From Candidatus Geothermarchaeum rappei (GTDB lineage Archaea > Thermoproteota > Nitrososphaeria > Geothermarchaeales > JDFR-13): a DNA stretch of 64,000 bases. Position numbers and translations under genes: made by a program. This document shows, piece by piece, positions 23,614 to 31,600 of this stretch; position 1 is the stretch's first letter, and every line of letters starts with the position of its first letter. The stretch is from positions 539,820 to 603,819 of the forward strand of contig MTMB02000001.1 of assembly GCA_002011085.2 (NCBI GenBank), given 5' to 3'. The notes beneath the pieces are model-generated. The model was given only the letters and a program-made list of their open reading frames with translations. It ran no database searches and had not been told where the DNA came from.

Positions 23614-25134
23614 GTGCTTGATCCTGCGGTAATATTATCTACCTCGTCCTATGTACCAAATGCATTATGGCTATCTGCCTTTGGAATATACATACATGCG
23701 ATTACCATCGCAATAGCCATTGGATTCAGCGTCTTAATGGCTATTTTAGAGTTTATAGGGCTATGGAAGAAGGACCCAGATTATCTTAGGATGGCTAAGC
23801 TATTGTCTAGAGTTTTGGTTGTAGCCTTTGGATTTGGGGCTGCAACAGGAACCTTGGTTGAATTCGGCTTGGTACAGGTGTGGAACGGTGTTCTCATCGC
23901 TATAGCATCGGTAGCTTTTATGCCACTATATCTTGAGCTGGTAGCCTTTATATTAGAGGGCGCGTTGTTAGTAGCTCTACTCTATACTTGGAACAAGTTT
24001 AGTAACCCCTGGGTACATTGGATAATTACAGTTGGATATGCAACCGGAGCATTATTATCAGGTGTCTTCATAACCTCGGTAAACGCATGGATGCAAGTCC
24101 CATGGGGCGTTGGGGACCTAGTCAAGACGATTTATCCCTGGGCCCCAGTTTATGGACCAACGGTCTTAAACCCCGAGTTCCTCCTAACGCTTAAAGAGGC
24201 CCTTGTGACAAACTATGTTGGAGGGGCCACCGGATCTATATTGGTAAACCCAATTGTGATAGATGACCTCGTCAGTAAGTATGGCACATTATTAACTGAT
24301 CCACTTATAGCATTGAAGAACCCATATGCCCTACCTAGCGTGTCACACCAGTTAATCGCAACCACACTAGTCGGAGTATCATGGGTATTAGCGGGAGTCT
24401 CGTATAAGGCTTTGAAAGACCCCTCAACCAGGGTATTTTACATGAAGATGTTTAAGACAATATCTGTAATTGCCGCGTTGCTCCTCATCCTCCAAGGGCT
24501 TGAAGGACATGAAATGGGTGTCGCTGTCTTTAATTATCAGCCTACTAAATTCGCTATGATAGCGGGGCTGGAAACATCTGGCCCAGATCCTGTTGTAGGT
24601 CTAACCATGTTTGGAGATCCCAACTATGTATTTGATGGTTTTGACAAGCTACTGGTAATGGCCCAAAATCATCCAAATCCTGATTTAACGATAGCTGGTA
24701 TATCTGTTAAGGAGATTGCTGTAGCAGATACCTTAAAGGCTTTGGAGAAGCTACCAATCGTTTTCCCATTATACACGGCCAAGATATCTATAGCCGTCTT
24801 ATCGGGGTTAATAGCGTTGATGTTCCTCTCGACCCTTATTTTAAAGGGATTCTGGGAGGGAAGAGAGAAGTTTTTGTTATATGGAGGAATATTATACGGT
24901 GTTTTAATGCCTACCATCGCCGGCTTGGGATGGGCTGTTAGAGAAGTTGGAAGGAAGCCGTGGACTGTATATGGCCTCTTATATCCAGAGGAGCTAATCA
25001 CTCCGGTGGAGATAAACTCGCCTGTTGCAATTGGAATAATTCTCGGCGTCATAATCGGAATATCCCTAATGTTCTATACAATCTACATTGTATTGACCAA
25101 GCCCCCTAGGATACTTGGAGGTGGTGATGAGTGA
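23614..25134 (+). CDS. cydA: Cytochrome bd-type oxidase subunit I (CydA of CydAA' type)
   Basis: The 506-residue membrane protein has about nine helices. Conserved features are the N-terminal heme-ligand His28 (IYIHAITIAIAIGFS; E. coli His19), Glu83 in ATGTLVEFGL (Glu99), Glu108 in PLYLELVAFILEG (Glu107 region), the SHQLIATTLVG His (His186) and GWAVREVGRKPW (residues 439-450). The Met that ligates heme b558 in E. coli is not evident; the matching helix reads LYTAKISIAVL. It reduces oxygen with quinol at the membrane. Three GTG codons (23605, 23608, 23614) are possible; GGTGG spacing favours 23614. It overlaps the partner gene by 4 bp. Confidence 0.88.
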   Translation: MLDPAVILSTSSYVPNALWLSAFGIYIHAITIAIAIGFSVLMAILEFIGLWKKDPDYLRMAKLLSRVLVVAFGFGAATGTLVEFGLVQVWNGVLIAIASVAFMPLYLELVAFILEGALLVALLYTWNKFSNPWVHWIITVGYATGALLSGVFITSVNAWMQVPWGVGDLVKTIYPWAPVYGPTVLNPEFLLTLKEALVTNYVGGATGSILVNPIVIDDLVSKYGTLLTDPLIALKNPYALPSVSHQLIATTLVGVSWVLAGVSYKALKDPSTRVFYMKMFKTISVIAALLLILQGLEGHEMGVAVFNYQPTKFAMIAGLETSGPDPVVGLTMFGDPNYVFDGFDKLLVMAQNHPNPDLTIAGISVKEIAVADTLKALEKLPIVFPLYTAKISIAVLSGLIALMFLSTLILKGFWEGREKFLLYGGILYGVLMPTIAGLGWAVREVGRKPWTVYGLLYPEELITPVEINSPVAIGIILGVIIGISLMFYTIYIVLTKPPRILGGGDE

Positions 25135-26240
25135 TCGACATAACAACCCCGCTCTATCTACTTGCATTTGTAGTCTTAACCCACTTTACCTTTGTCAATA
25201 TAAACATTGGACTAGGCGTCTTCACGCTTATACTCAGATGGATGTCGCTGAAGAAGAGGGAGTTGGAGGACGTTGCTAGGAGAGCGTTTAAATTCCTTGT
25301 TGCAACGGAGATAGTATCTGGCGTATTCGGTACTATAATCACAGTGGTGTTGGCCGGACTATGGACTACGCTGGTTAATATAGCTACAATCGTGCTATTT
25401 ATCCCAATATATGTCAGTATCATAGGGATTATCCTGAGGCTAACCTCGATAATTGGATTCTGGTATACATGGGGTAGGGTGAGAGACCATATACATATAA
25501 TAATCGGCGTAATTATGGTTGTATCCAGCTTCATGATCCCCGGTGGATTCCGATACATATTTGCTATAATCGACTATCCACTAGGCCTAGAGAGCGTGTC
25601 ACCCATTATTGGCGACCAGATTAAGGCCCTTGGAAACCCTATATATCCCCCACTTATCCTACATACCTTGATTGGAGCTACATCCATAGGATTCTTTGCA
25701 GCTGCAACTGGATTTGCATGGGCGTCAAAGAAGAATAGCTTTCTCACGGAATGGGCTGGTAAAGCCGCGTTATGGGGCGCTATCCTGATAATACCCCAGA
25801 CAATCGTTGGATTCTGGTTCTGGATAACTCTCAGAGAGTATTCTAGATATCTGTTTAGAAGCCTCATGGGCGGTATAATGAGGTTTGGAGCATCTCAAAC
25901 TAATGTTTCACCAACATTCTTTGGAATGATTATCCTAGCTTTCACCTTACTGATACTAGGTTTCATATACCACTCAAATCCAGAGGAAAGGAGTTTCGGC
26001 TATGCCCTTGCTCCCCTCGCGGTCCTAACGCTTATATTCGGAGAGTTTACTCATGACTATGGGCGTCTACCTTATATGGTTATCACTGGAGACACTGGGT
26101 ATCCCGCTGAGCTATTTGTCAATAAACTCGTAGCCCTAAACCTGGGTAACATCGCAAGTGGACTCATACCAATTCTTACAATGTTACTGATATTTATTGG
26201 ACTACTATATCTGTATCTTGTAAAGGGCTTTATTGAATAA
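25131..26240 (+). CDS. CydA-like second oxidase subunit (CydA')
   Basis: The 369-residue membrane protein replaces CydB and is itself a diverged CydA: LTHFTFVNINIGLGVF matches the His19 helix (His18 here), LILHTLIGATSIG matches the His186 helix, and GEFTHDYGRLPYMV matches the GWxxxExGRxPW motif. The proton-path glutamates of CydA (Glu99 and Glu107) fall on GVFGTIITVVL and IPIYVSIIGI, so they are absent. This pairing is known as CydAA' and occurs in crenarchaea. The GTG start overlaps the cydA stop and is preceded by GGAGGTGG. A 3' U-rich region follows. Confidence 0.85.
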   Translation: MIDITTPLYLLAFVVLTHFTFVNINIGLGVFTLILRWMSLKKRELEDVARRAFKFLVATEIVSGVFGTIITVVLAGLWTTLVNIATIVLFIPIYVSIIGIILRLTSIIGFWYTWGRVRDHIHIIIGVIMVVSSFMIPGGFRYIFAIIDYPLGLESVSPIIGDQIKALGNPIYPPLILHTLIGATSIGFFAAATGFAWASKKNSFLTEWAGKAALWGAILIIPQTIVGFWFWITLREYSRYLFRSLMGGIMRFGASQTNVSPTFFGMIILAFTLLILGFIYHSNPEERSFGYALAPLAVLTLIFGEFTHDYGRLPYMVITGDTGYPAELFVNKLVALNLGNIASGLIPILTMLLIFIGLLYLYLVKGFIE

Positions 26241-26294
26241 ACAATCTCTCATTCCCTCCATTTTTATATAACATAGTTATTCAATCATAAATAG

Positions 26295-26570
26295 ATGTGG
26301 TTGGATATGGACAGCTGGAAAAATGTGGTTGAAAAAGGAATAACGGAATATAATAGATACAGGTCTCCGGAAGCCGTGGCTAGATTAAAGAAGGCGTCTG
26401 ACAATATGTTTGTCGTTGAATTTAGAGGGACATATTGCCATACATGTGGATTCTACGACTACTTTGAGGATCTAATATATATTCTAGACGATCTAGGGCT
26501 GAAGACGAGGATATCAAAGATAATAGAGGAAGTTGACGGTGCGGAAGTGGAGTTTCGAGTTATAGATTAG
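26295..26570 (+). CDS. Small protein with CHTC motif (91 aa)
   Basis: I do not recognise a named family. The 91-residue protein has an N-terminal helix (SWKNVVEKGITEYNRYRSPEAVARL), a beta strand FVVEFRGTYCHTCGFYDYFEDLIYIL with a CxxC pair at the strand-helix junction, and a C-terminal strand (AEVEFRVID). The CxxC could bind a metal or act as a thiol pair. It sits 54 bp after cydA' and 28 bp before the Ogg gene. ATG 26295 and ATG 26307 are both possible starts; GGTTGG in front of the second slightly favours it. Confidence 0.7.
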   Translation: MWLDMDSWKNVVEKGITEYNRYRSPEAVARLKKASDNMFVVEFRGTYCHTCGFYDYFEDLIYILDDLGLKTRISKIIEEVDGAEVEFRVID

Positions 26571-26598
26571 GAATAGATAATTAATTCTTGAATGGAAA

Positions 26599-27228
26599 AT
26601 GACTAAAAAAGATTTGATTAAAGACCTCCGTAGACTCCTCGAGGGTAAAGTTAAAAACATTGTAGATCTCCGGGTTAGAGAGTTTATCGAGATGAACTCA
26701 AAGAATCTAGACGTATTATTTAAAGAGCTATGTTTCTGTATCTTGACAGCGAATTTCAATGCCGAGAAAAGTATTAGGATTCAGAGGGAGATAGATGATG
26801 GATTCTTAACCTACAGCGAGGAGCGTTTGAGTAGAGAACTTAGAAGACTTGGCCATAGGTATCCGAATGTACGGGCACGGTATATTGTCGAGGCTAGAAG
26901 TCATCTCGAAGACCTGAGTAAAGTACTTGCATCAAATGATGCACGAAGTATCCGTGAGTGGCTCGTTAAGAACATTAAGGGCCTTGGCTATAAGGAGGCG
27001 AGTCACTTCTTACGAAACATCGGTTTTCTAGATGTCGCTATAATAGATTATCATATAGTTGATGTTCTTGTTAAATATAATGTAATAGATAGGCCTAAGA
27101 GACTGAATAGAGCCAAATATCTCGAGATAGAGAATATGCTGAGGGATATCGCTTTGGAAGTCGGGTTAAAGCTTGGTGAACTTGACTTATACCTATGGTA
27201 TATGGAGACTGGTAAAGTTCTTAAATAG
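26599..27228 (+). CDS. ogg: 8-oxoguanine DNA glycosylase/AP lyase, Ogg2 type
   Basis: The 209-residue all-helical protein has the HhH-GPD core with LGYKEASHFLRNIG. Lys132 is the catalytic lysine and Asp150 in VAIIDYHIVD the activating aspartate. FKELCFCILTANFNAEKS in the N-terminal half is also typical of Ogg2. It excises 8-oxoguanine and cleaves the abasic site. Length and motifs match archaeal Ogg2. A role against oxidative damage fits a genome with an oxygen-reducing oxidase and SOR. It begins at ATG 26599 without a strong Shine-Dalgarno. Confidence 0.9.
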   Translation: MTKKDLIKDLRRLLEGKVKNIVDLRVREFIEMNSKNLDVLFKELCFCILTANFNAEKSIRIQREIDDGFLTYSEERLSRELRRLGHRYPNVRARYIVEARSHLEDLSKVLASNDARSIREWLVKNIKGLGYKEASHFLRNIGFLDVAIIDYHIVDVLVKYNVIDRPKRLNRAKYLEIENMLRDIALEVGLKLGELDLYLWYMETGKVLK

Positions 27229-27294
27229 TGGTCTCTAATACGATTGACTTATTCCCGAGAGGAGGTAATTATAATTATTTAGGGTGGAGTCTAT

Positions 27295-28110
27295 ATGGGG
27301 TGTTTTGAGGGTAAGAATGTTCTTGTAACAGGTTCAACACGGGGGATTGGGAAGGCAATAGCCAAGATGTTTCTGGAGGAAGGTGCCTTTGTTATATTGA
27401 ATTATAGGAAGAAGGATGATGTAGCGGCTGAGACGTATAAAGAGTTTAAAAGAATATCGGATAAGGTTCTGCTGGCCAAAGCTGACGTATCTAGAAGCGA
27501 GGATGTGGATAATATGTTCAGGGTAATTGAGTCAGAGCTGGGTGGTGTTGATATCCTCGTTAATAACGCTGGATTGGGGCTCGCATATCCCTTTACACAG
27601 TTTCCTGAGGATTTATGGGATAAATTGATTGCCATTAACCTTAGATCTGCTTTCTTATGTAGTAAACGAGCATCTAGATACATGATTAACAGGGGTTGGG
27701 GAAGGATAATCAACATATCTTCTGTAGCGGGCATCCTTGGAATTAGTATGTTATCTGCATATAGTGTTGCCAAAGCTGGTTTAATTGGGTTAACACGTGT
27801 ACTTGCCATAGAGTTATCTCAATATAATATTACTGTAAATGCTGTTGCAGCTGGATTAGTAAATACTAAACTTGGGTTAAGTATCTTCAACCTATTATCT
27901 CAAGCCACGGGTAAAGAGATAGAGGAACTGTCACGGGAATGGGCTAAACGCCATACATTAATAGGTAGGATACTTGAGCCGGAGGAAATCGCTCGGGTAG
28001 TCCTGTTCCTCGCGGATGAGGCCTCATCCGGCATTACTGGTCAGGTGTTTATTGTGGATGGTGGGCAGACTATTGTAGAGGGAAAATTTGGATTAGACGA
28101 CTTTATCTGA
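27295..28110 (+). CDS. SDR family oxidoreductase (FabG-like)
   Basis: The 271-residue protein is a classical short-chain dehydrogenase: cofactor loop VTGSTRGIGKAIA, VDILVNNAGLG, and the catalytic Ser, Tyr and Lys in ISSVAGILGISMLSAYSVAKAG. ITGQVFIVDGGQT closes the fold. Insertion of about 15 residues near LGLSIFNLLSQATGKEIEEL forms the substrate lid. It may reduce 3-oxoacyl thioesters or oxidise an alcohol; archaea lack classical fatty acid synthase II, so a FabG name would be misleading. It starts at ATG 27295 behind AGGGTGGAG. The convergent hpt gene ends 2 bp away. Confidence 0.9.
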   Translation: MGCFEGKNVLVTGSTRGIGKAIAKMFLEEGAFVILNYRKKDDVAAETYKEFKRISDKVLLAKADVSRSEDVDNMFRVIESELGGVDILVNNAGLGLAYPFTQFPEDLWDKLIAINLRSAFLCSKRASRYMINRGWGRIINISSVAGILGISMLSAYSVAKAGLIGLTRVLAIELSQYNITVNAVAAGLVNTKLGLSIFNLLSQATGKEIEELSREWAKRHTLIGRILEPEEIARVVLFLADEASSGITGQVFIVDGGQTIVEGKFGLDDFI

Positions 28111-28112
28111 AC

Positions 28113-28715
28113 CTAGTGAGAAGGGGATCGGCAGAGTTCTACCCCCTCATCTGATACTCTTATCTTCACTAGGCTCCAAATATCTATGCCTGTTTCTTCC
28201 TTAATTCTCTCAGCACCATTATAATCCTTTCTCTCGATAGCGACGAAAACTCCCTTAATGTCTGAACCATGCTTCTTAAGAGTTTTTATTGTCTCCAAGA
28301 TAGTTGTTCCAGTAGATAATATAGAGTCTACTATAACGATAGACATTCCCGCCACCGCGGCAGGTAAATAAAGCGAGTCACTTTCACGCCTCACCTCTAT
28401 CATCTCATCCAAGTACCTCTTTTTTCGGGCTATAAGGAGTGGAATCCTTGTTTTAAGTGATAATGCAGTTCCTATGTGGATTCCCATCGCCTCAAATGTA
28501 AGGATGTAATCAATCTTTCCCAGTCTCTTCATTTCCATGCTCATAATATCCGCTATTGCGTCAACTACATCTGGTTCAACAGGATATACACCAGTGGATA
28601 TAGGATTATATATATAGAAATATTCTCTTCCCCTATATATGATCCTCTTAACTTTGGATGAAACAACTACATTAATTATCTTCCTAATTTTGTTATTTGG
28701 AGCTTTATCCTCCAT
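28113..28715 (-). CDS. hpt: Hypoxanthine/guanine phosphoribosyltransferase (archaeal APRT-like Hpt)
   Basis: The 200-residue protein matches archaeal Hpt: YFYIYNPISTGVYPVEP near the N-terminus, FEAMGIHIGTALSLKTRIP, and the PRPP loop VIVDSILSTGTT. The second Asp of the usual DD pair in that loop is Ser here (VDS). It salvages hypoxanthine or guanine with PRPP. The open frame extends upstream to 28832, but that part overlaps the Hsp20 coding region. ATG 28715, one base after the Hsp20 stop, is the logical start and gives the normal family length. Confidence 0.85.
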   Translation of the reverse strand: MEDKAPNNKIRKIINVVVSSKVKRIIYRGREYFYIYNPISTGVYPVEPDVVDAIADIMSMEMKRLGKIDYILTFEAMGIHIGTALSLKTRIPLLIARKKRYLDEMIEVRRESDSLYLPAAVAGMSIVIVDSILSTGTTILETIKTLKKHGSDIKGVFVAIERKDYNGAERIKEETGIDIWSLVKIRVSDEGVELCRSPSH

Positions 28716-28716
28716 T

Positions 28717-29190
28717 CTAATCCAGCCCAAGGATCTTTTTAAGACCTTTCTTCTTGCTGACCTCAACCGTAAGGATACCGTTATTATAGTTAAATGATAG
28801 TATCTCGTTTGAAGCATCTTTAGGAAGTGCAACTGCCTCGATATACCTCTTATTCTTTCCAGCTGCTTTTATTATAAGCTTCCCCTCCACTATATCAAGT
28901 GAAATGCTTTTCTCATCGACTCCAGGTAAGTCAACTACAACAAGATACTTTCTTCCTTCATCAATTATATCAGCCTCAGGCTTCCTCTTCTCCGGCCTAA
29001 TGCCCTGTGGACCACCTATTTCTCTAAAAACTGGTTTCCCATCTGGCCCAATTGTAAGGGAAAAGCCTTTCACAACTGGTTTACTGGGTTCAATCTTATC
29101 AATTTCCTTAAACATCCTCTCGAACTGTTTAATCATCTCTTTAAACATCTTCTCAAAAGGGTCTTCCTCCCACCAATCGTCTCCTGACAT
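28717..29190 (-). CDS. hsp20: Small heat shock protein, Hsp20/alpha-crystallin family
   Basis: This 157-residue chaperone has a flexible acidic N-terminal arm (SGDDWWEEDPFEKMFKEMIKQ), then an alpha-crystallin domain from about residue 65 (YLVVVDLPGVDEKSISLDIVEGKL, KAAGKNKRYIEAVALPKDA) and ends with NNGILTVEVSKK. It should form oligomers that hold unfolded proteins in the cytoplasm. It is the promoter-proximal gene of a pair with hpt, separated by one base, so the salvage gene may be induced together with the chaperone. It starts at ATG 29190 behind GAGGAGGG. Confidence 0.92.
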   Translation of the reverse strand: MSGDDWWEEDPFEKMFKEMIKQFERMFKEIDKIEPSKPVVKGFSLTIGPDGKPVFREIGGPQGIRPEKRKPEADIIDEGRKYLVVVDLPGVDEKSISLDIVEGKLIIKAAGKNKRYIEAVALPKDASNEILSFNYNNGILTVEVSKKKGLKKILGLD

Positions 29191-29256
29191 CTATTCCCTC
29201 CTCTTTCTCAATATACTAAATGATGTAGGCCCTTATTTATCAAGGTAAATAGTATT

Positions 29257-30597
29257 TTAATACTTCTTCTCTATAACTGTTGCTGCGACTATCAACCCAT
29301 CCCATACAGGTGCAAATGGAGGTGCATATGCGAGATCAAGCATCTTAAGTTGTTCAGTGGTGAAACCCGCTGTTACCGCAGCCGCCATAGTGTCTATCCT
29401 TGCCAGCACACCGCTTGGGCCTATTATCTCCGCGCCAAGAACTCTATGTGAGTCTTTATCAGCCACAAGTCTAATATTCATCTTTCCATACCCTGGATAG
29501 TAATGGCTTTTATTCGGATGTGTAATATCCACTGCAACAGCGTCAAACCCATTTTCCAATGCTTCTCTAAGCGATAACCCCGTTTTACCTACTTCTAAAT
29601 CAAAGACCTTCATAATTGACGTCCCAACTACACCTGGGAACTCGGCACGTCCTCCAGCTATGTTTTCACCAACAACCCTCCCCATCTTATTCGCCGCTGG
29701 CGCCAGTGGATTATAAACTGGCTTATTCGTAACTAAATGTATCGTCTCAACAAGGTCTCCAGCAGCATATACATCTGGATCTGAAGTCCTCATAGATCTA
29801 TCCACTTTAACTCCCCCTGTTACTCCAATTTCCAAGCCTATCTTCTCGGCAAACGCTGTGTTAGGCCTCACTCCCGTTGCGAGTAAAACTAAGTCAACCT
29901 TATAACTATCCTTCTCAGTAACTATCTCCTTTATTCTCTCTCCACCTTCAAATGCAACTACCTTCTCAGATAGATGGAGCTCTACACCTTTATCTATCAA
30001 CTCTTTCTTAACTATTTCAGAGGGCTCCGGGTCAAAGCTTGGCAGGACCTGATCCAACATCTCTATCATAATTACCCTCTTACCTAATGCACGGAATGCC
30101 TCAGCCATCTCTAGGCCAATATAGCCTGCGCCCACGATCCCTATGACACTGGCTCCCAGCGTTTCCTTATACAGTTTCTCAGCATCCTCCAGTGTCCTCA
30201 GGGTATGTATTCCATCAAGTTCAACACCCTTTATAGGAGGTATCAAGGGTCTACCTCCCGTGGTTAACACGAGTTTATCATAATATACCTTAACTTCTCT
30301 TCCCGTATCTAGGCTAATGGCCAGAACACTCTTCTCAGACGGGTCTATATCTATAACTTCATGGCGTATCTGGACATCCAGCCTTCTTTTCTTCCTGAAA
30401 TACTCAACAGGGTAATAGGTAAGGTCATCTAGGCTCTTAACCATTCCCTGGAAATAATATGGAATTCCACATGGCGCGTATGAAACATATCGACTTTTCT
30501 CAAAAATGGTTATATCTAGTTCGGGCTTCATCCTCTTAGCTTTGGCTGCTGCAGCCATCCCCGCGGCAGATCCACCTACTACAACTACCTTCAACAT
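29257..30597 (-). CDS. FAD-dependent pyridine nucleotide-disulfide oxidoreductase, CoA-disulfide reductase/NADH oxidase type
   Basis: The 446-residue flavoprotein has FAD motif VVVVGGSAAGMAAAAKAKR, a single active-site Cys43 in YVSYAPCGIPYYFQG, the NAD loop IGIVGAGYIGLEMAEAF, ATGVRPNT and DVYAAGDLVE, and a dimerisation domain with AYAPPFAPVWD. This is the layout of CoA-disulfide reductase and related NADH oxidases or polysulfide reductases of hyperthermophiles. It could reduce CoA disulfide or sulfur with NAD(P)H, or oxygen. The frame opens with TTG-GTG-GTG-ATG; the last codon is preferred because GGTGGTG serves as the ribosome site. It lies between the Hsp20 and ZIP genes on the same strand with gaps of 66 and about 100 bp. 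Confidence 0.9.
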   Translation of the reverse strand: MLKVVVVGGSAAGMAAAAKAKRMKPELDITIFEKSRYVSYAPCGIPYYFQGMVKSLDDLTYYPVEYFRKKRRLDVQIRHEVIDIDPSEKSVLAISLDTGREVKVYYDKLVLTTGGRPLIPPIKGVELDGIHTLRTLEDAEKLYKETLGASVIGIVGAGYIGLEMAEAFRALGKRVIMIEMLDQVLPSFDPEPSEIVKKELIDKGVELHLSEKVVAFEGGERIKEIVTEKDSYKVDLVLLATGVRPNTAFAEKIGLEIGVTGGVKVDRSMRTSDPDVYAAGDLVETIHLVTNKPVYNPLAPAANKMGRVVGENIAGGRAEFPGVVGTSIMKVFDLEVGKTGLSLREALENGFDAVAVDITHPNKSHYYPGYGKMNIRLVADKDSHRVLGAEIIGPSGVLARIDTMAAAVTAGFTTEQLKMLDLAYAPPFAPVWDGLIVAATVIEKKY

Positions 30598-30700
30598 CAC
30601 CACCAAAACATCATTATCAAAAGGGGGGAAATAAAGGACAATAGATATATTGATTTAGAAAATATAAACAGCGTTATATTATCATTTAGGTAATAAATAT

Positions 30701-31492
30701 CTAGATTAAAGTCTCTAGTAGAAGCATTGCTGCAAAGCCTATTATTAATCCTATCGTGGCTATATCTTCATTTCCATGCCTAAATGTCTCGGGTATCACC
30801 TCATGACTAACTACAAAAATCATTGAACCAGCTGCAAAACCCAGTATGAGGGGAAGTAGTGCTAGGGAAGTAGAGGTTATGAATACAGGTATCACAGCCA
30901 TCAGTGGTTCGGAGACGCCGCTTAAGAATCCGATTCCCATAGCCTTCTTAATATCTTTTCCAAGCCCTACTAATGGTAAGGCGACCACGAGTCCCTCTGG
31001 GATGTCTTGTATACCGATTGCTATGGCGGTTAACACACCATCTCTAATACTATATGAAATACTGGCTCCTACAGCTAGTCCCTCTGGAAAATTGTGGATC
31101 ATCATCGCTATTATAATCATCCAGACGGCCTTCTCCCTCTCGATGAGCGGGTTTGAACCCTTTTCCCCCTTCAATACATGGTGATGTGGCATGGTTTTTT
31201 CAATAATTAGAACAGTGAATGCCCCTAGGATAAAGCCTGTTAAGACGCTTATTACTCCCTCCATTTCTATTCCAGGGATTAGTAGGCTTGTGAATGAGGT
31301 CACGATCATTATCCCCGCTGAAAATCCGAGTCCAACGTCGATCAAGCCTTGGGTAACTCTCCTTCCAAATATGGACGGTAGCGTACCTAGGAATGTTAGT
31401 AGTAGACAGATGCTTCCAGCTAGGAATGCAGCTATATATAGATTCCCCATACTAAGAGTCTCTATGGATTTTATTAGCCACTCTATAACCAT
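30701..31492 (-). CDS. ZIP family metal transporter (ZupT-like)
   Basis: The 263-residue protein has eight predicted membrane segments. Segment 4 carries HNFPEGLAVGAS and segment 5 QDIPEGLVVALPLVG, the paired metal-binding motifs; the usual HNIPEG of segment 5 reads QDIPEG here, so one His is Gln and one Asn is Asp. A short His stretch (MPHHHVLKGEKG) lies in the loop between segments 3 and 4. It likely imports Zn(II), Fe(II) or Mn(II). The gene is monocistronic, about 100 bp upstream of the flavoprotein gene. Confidence 0.9.
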   Translation of the reverse strand: MVIEWLIKSIETLSMGNLYIAAFLAGSICLLLTFLGTLPSIFGRRVTQGLIDVGLGFSAGIMIVTSFTSLLIPGIEMEGVISVLTGFILGAFTVLIIEKTMPHHHVLKGEKGSNPLIEREKAVWMIIIAMMIHNFPEGLAVGASISYSIRDGVLTAIAIGIQDIPEGLVVALPLVGLGKDIKKAMGIGFLSGVSEPLMAVIPVFITSTSLALLPLILGFAAGSMIFVVSHEVIPETFRHGNEDIATIGLIIGFAAMLLLETLI

Positions 31493-31600
31493 ATCAGGAT
31501 GACCTCTATAAACCTATAAAACTTATTGAGTATAAGCATAAAAAGATAGCCTGGCACAGTATTATTTGTTTTCCAGAAGAAGAAAAAATTAGGGGGAAGG

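Noticed and set aside
28716-28832. N-terminal 39-residue extension of the hpt frame
   Set aside because: It overlaps the Hsp20 coding region, is basic and unlike the family; ATG 28715 gives the normal Hpt N-terminus.
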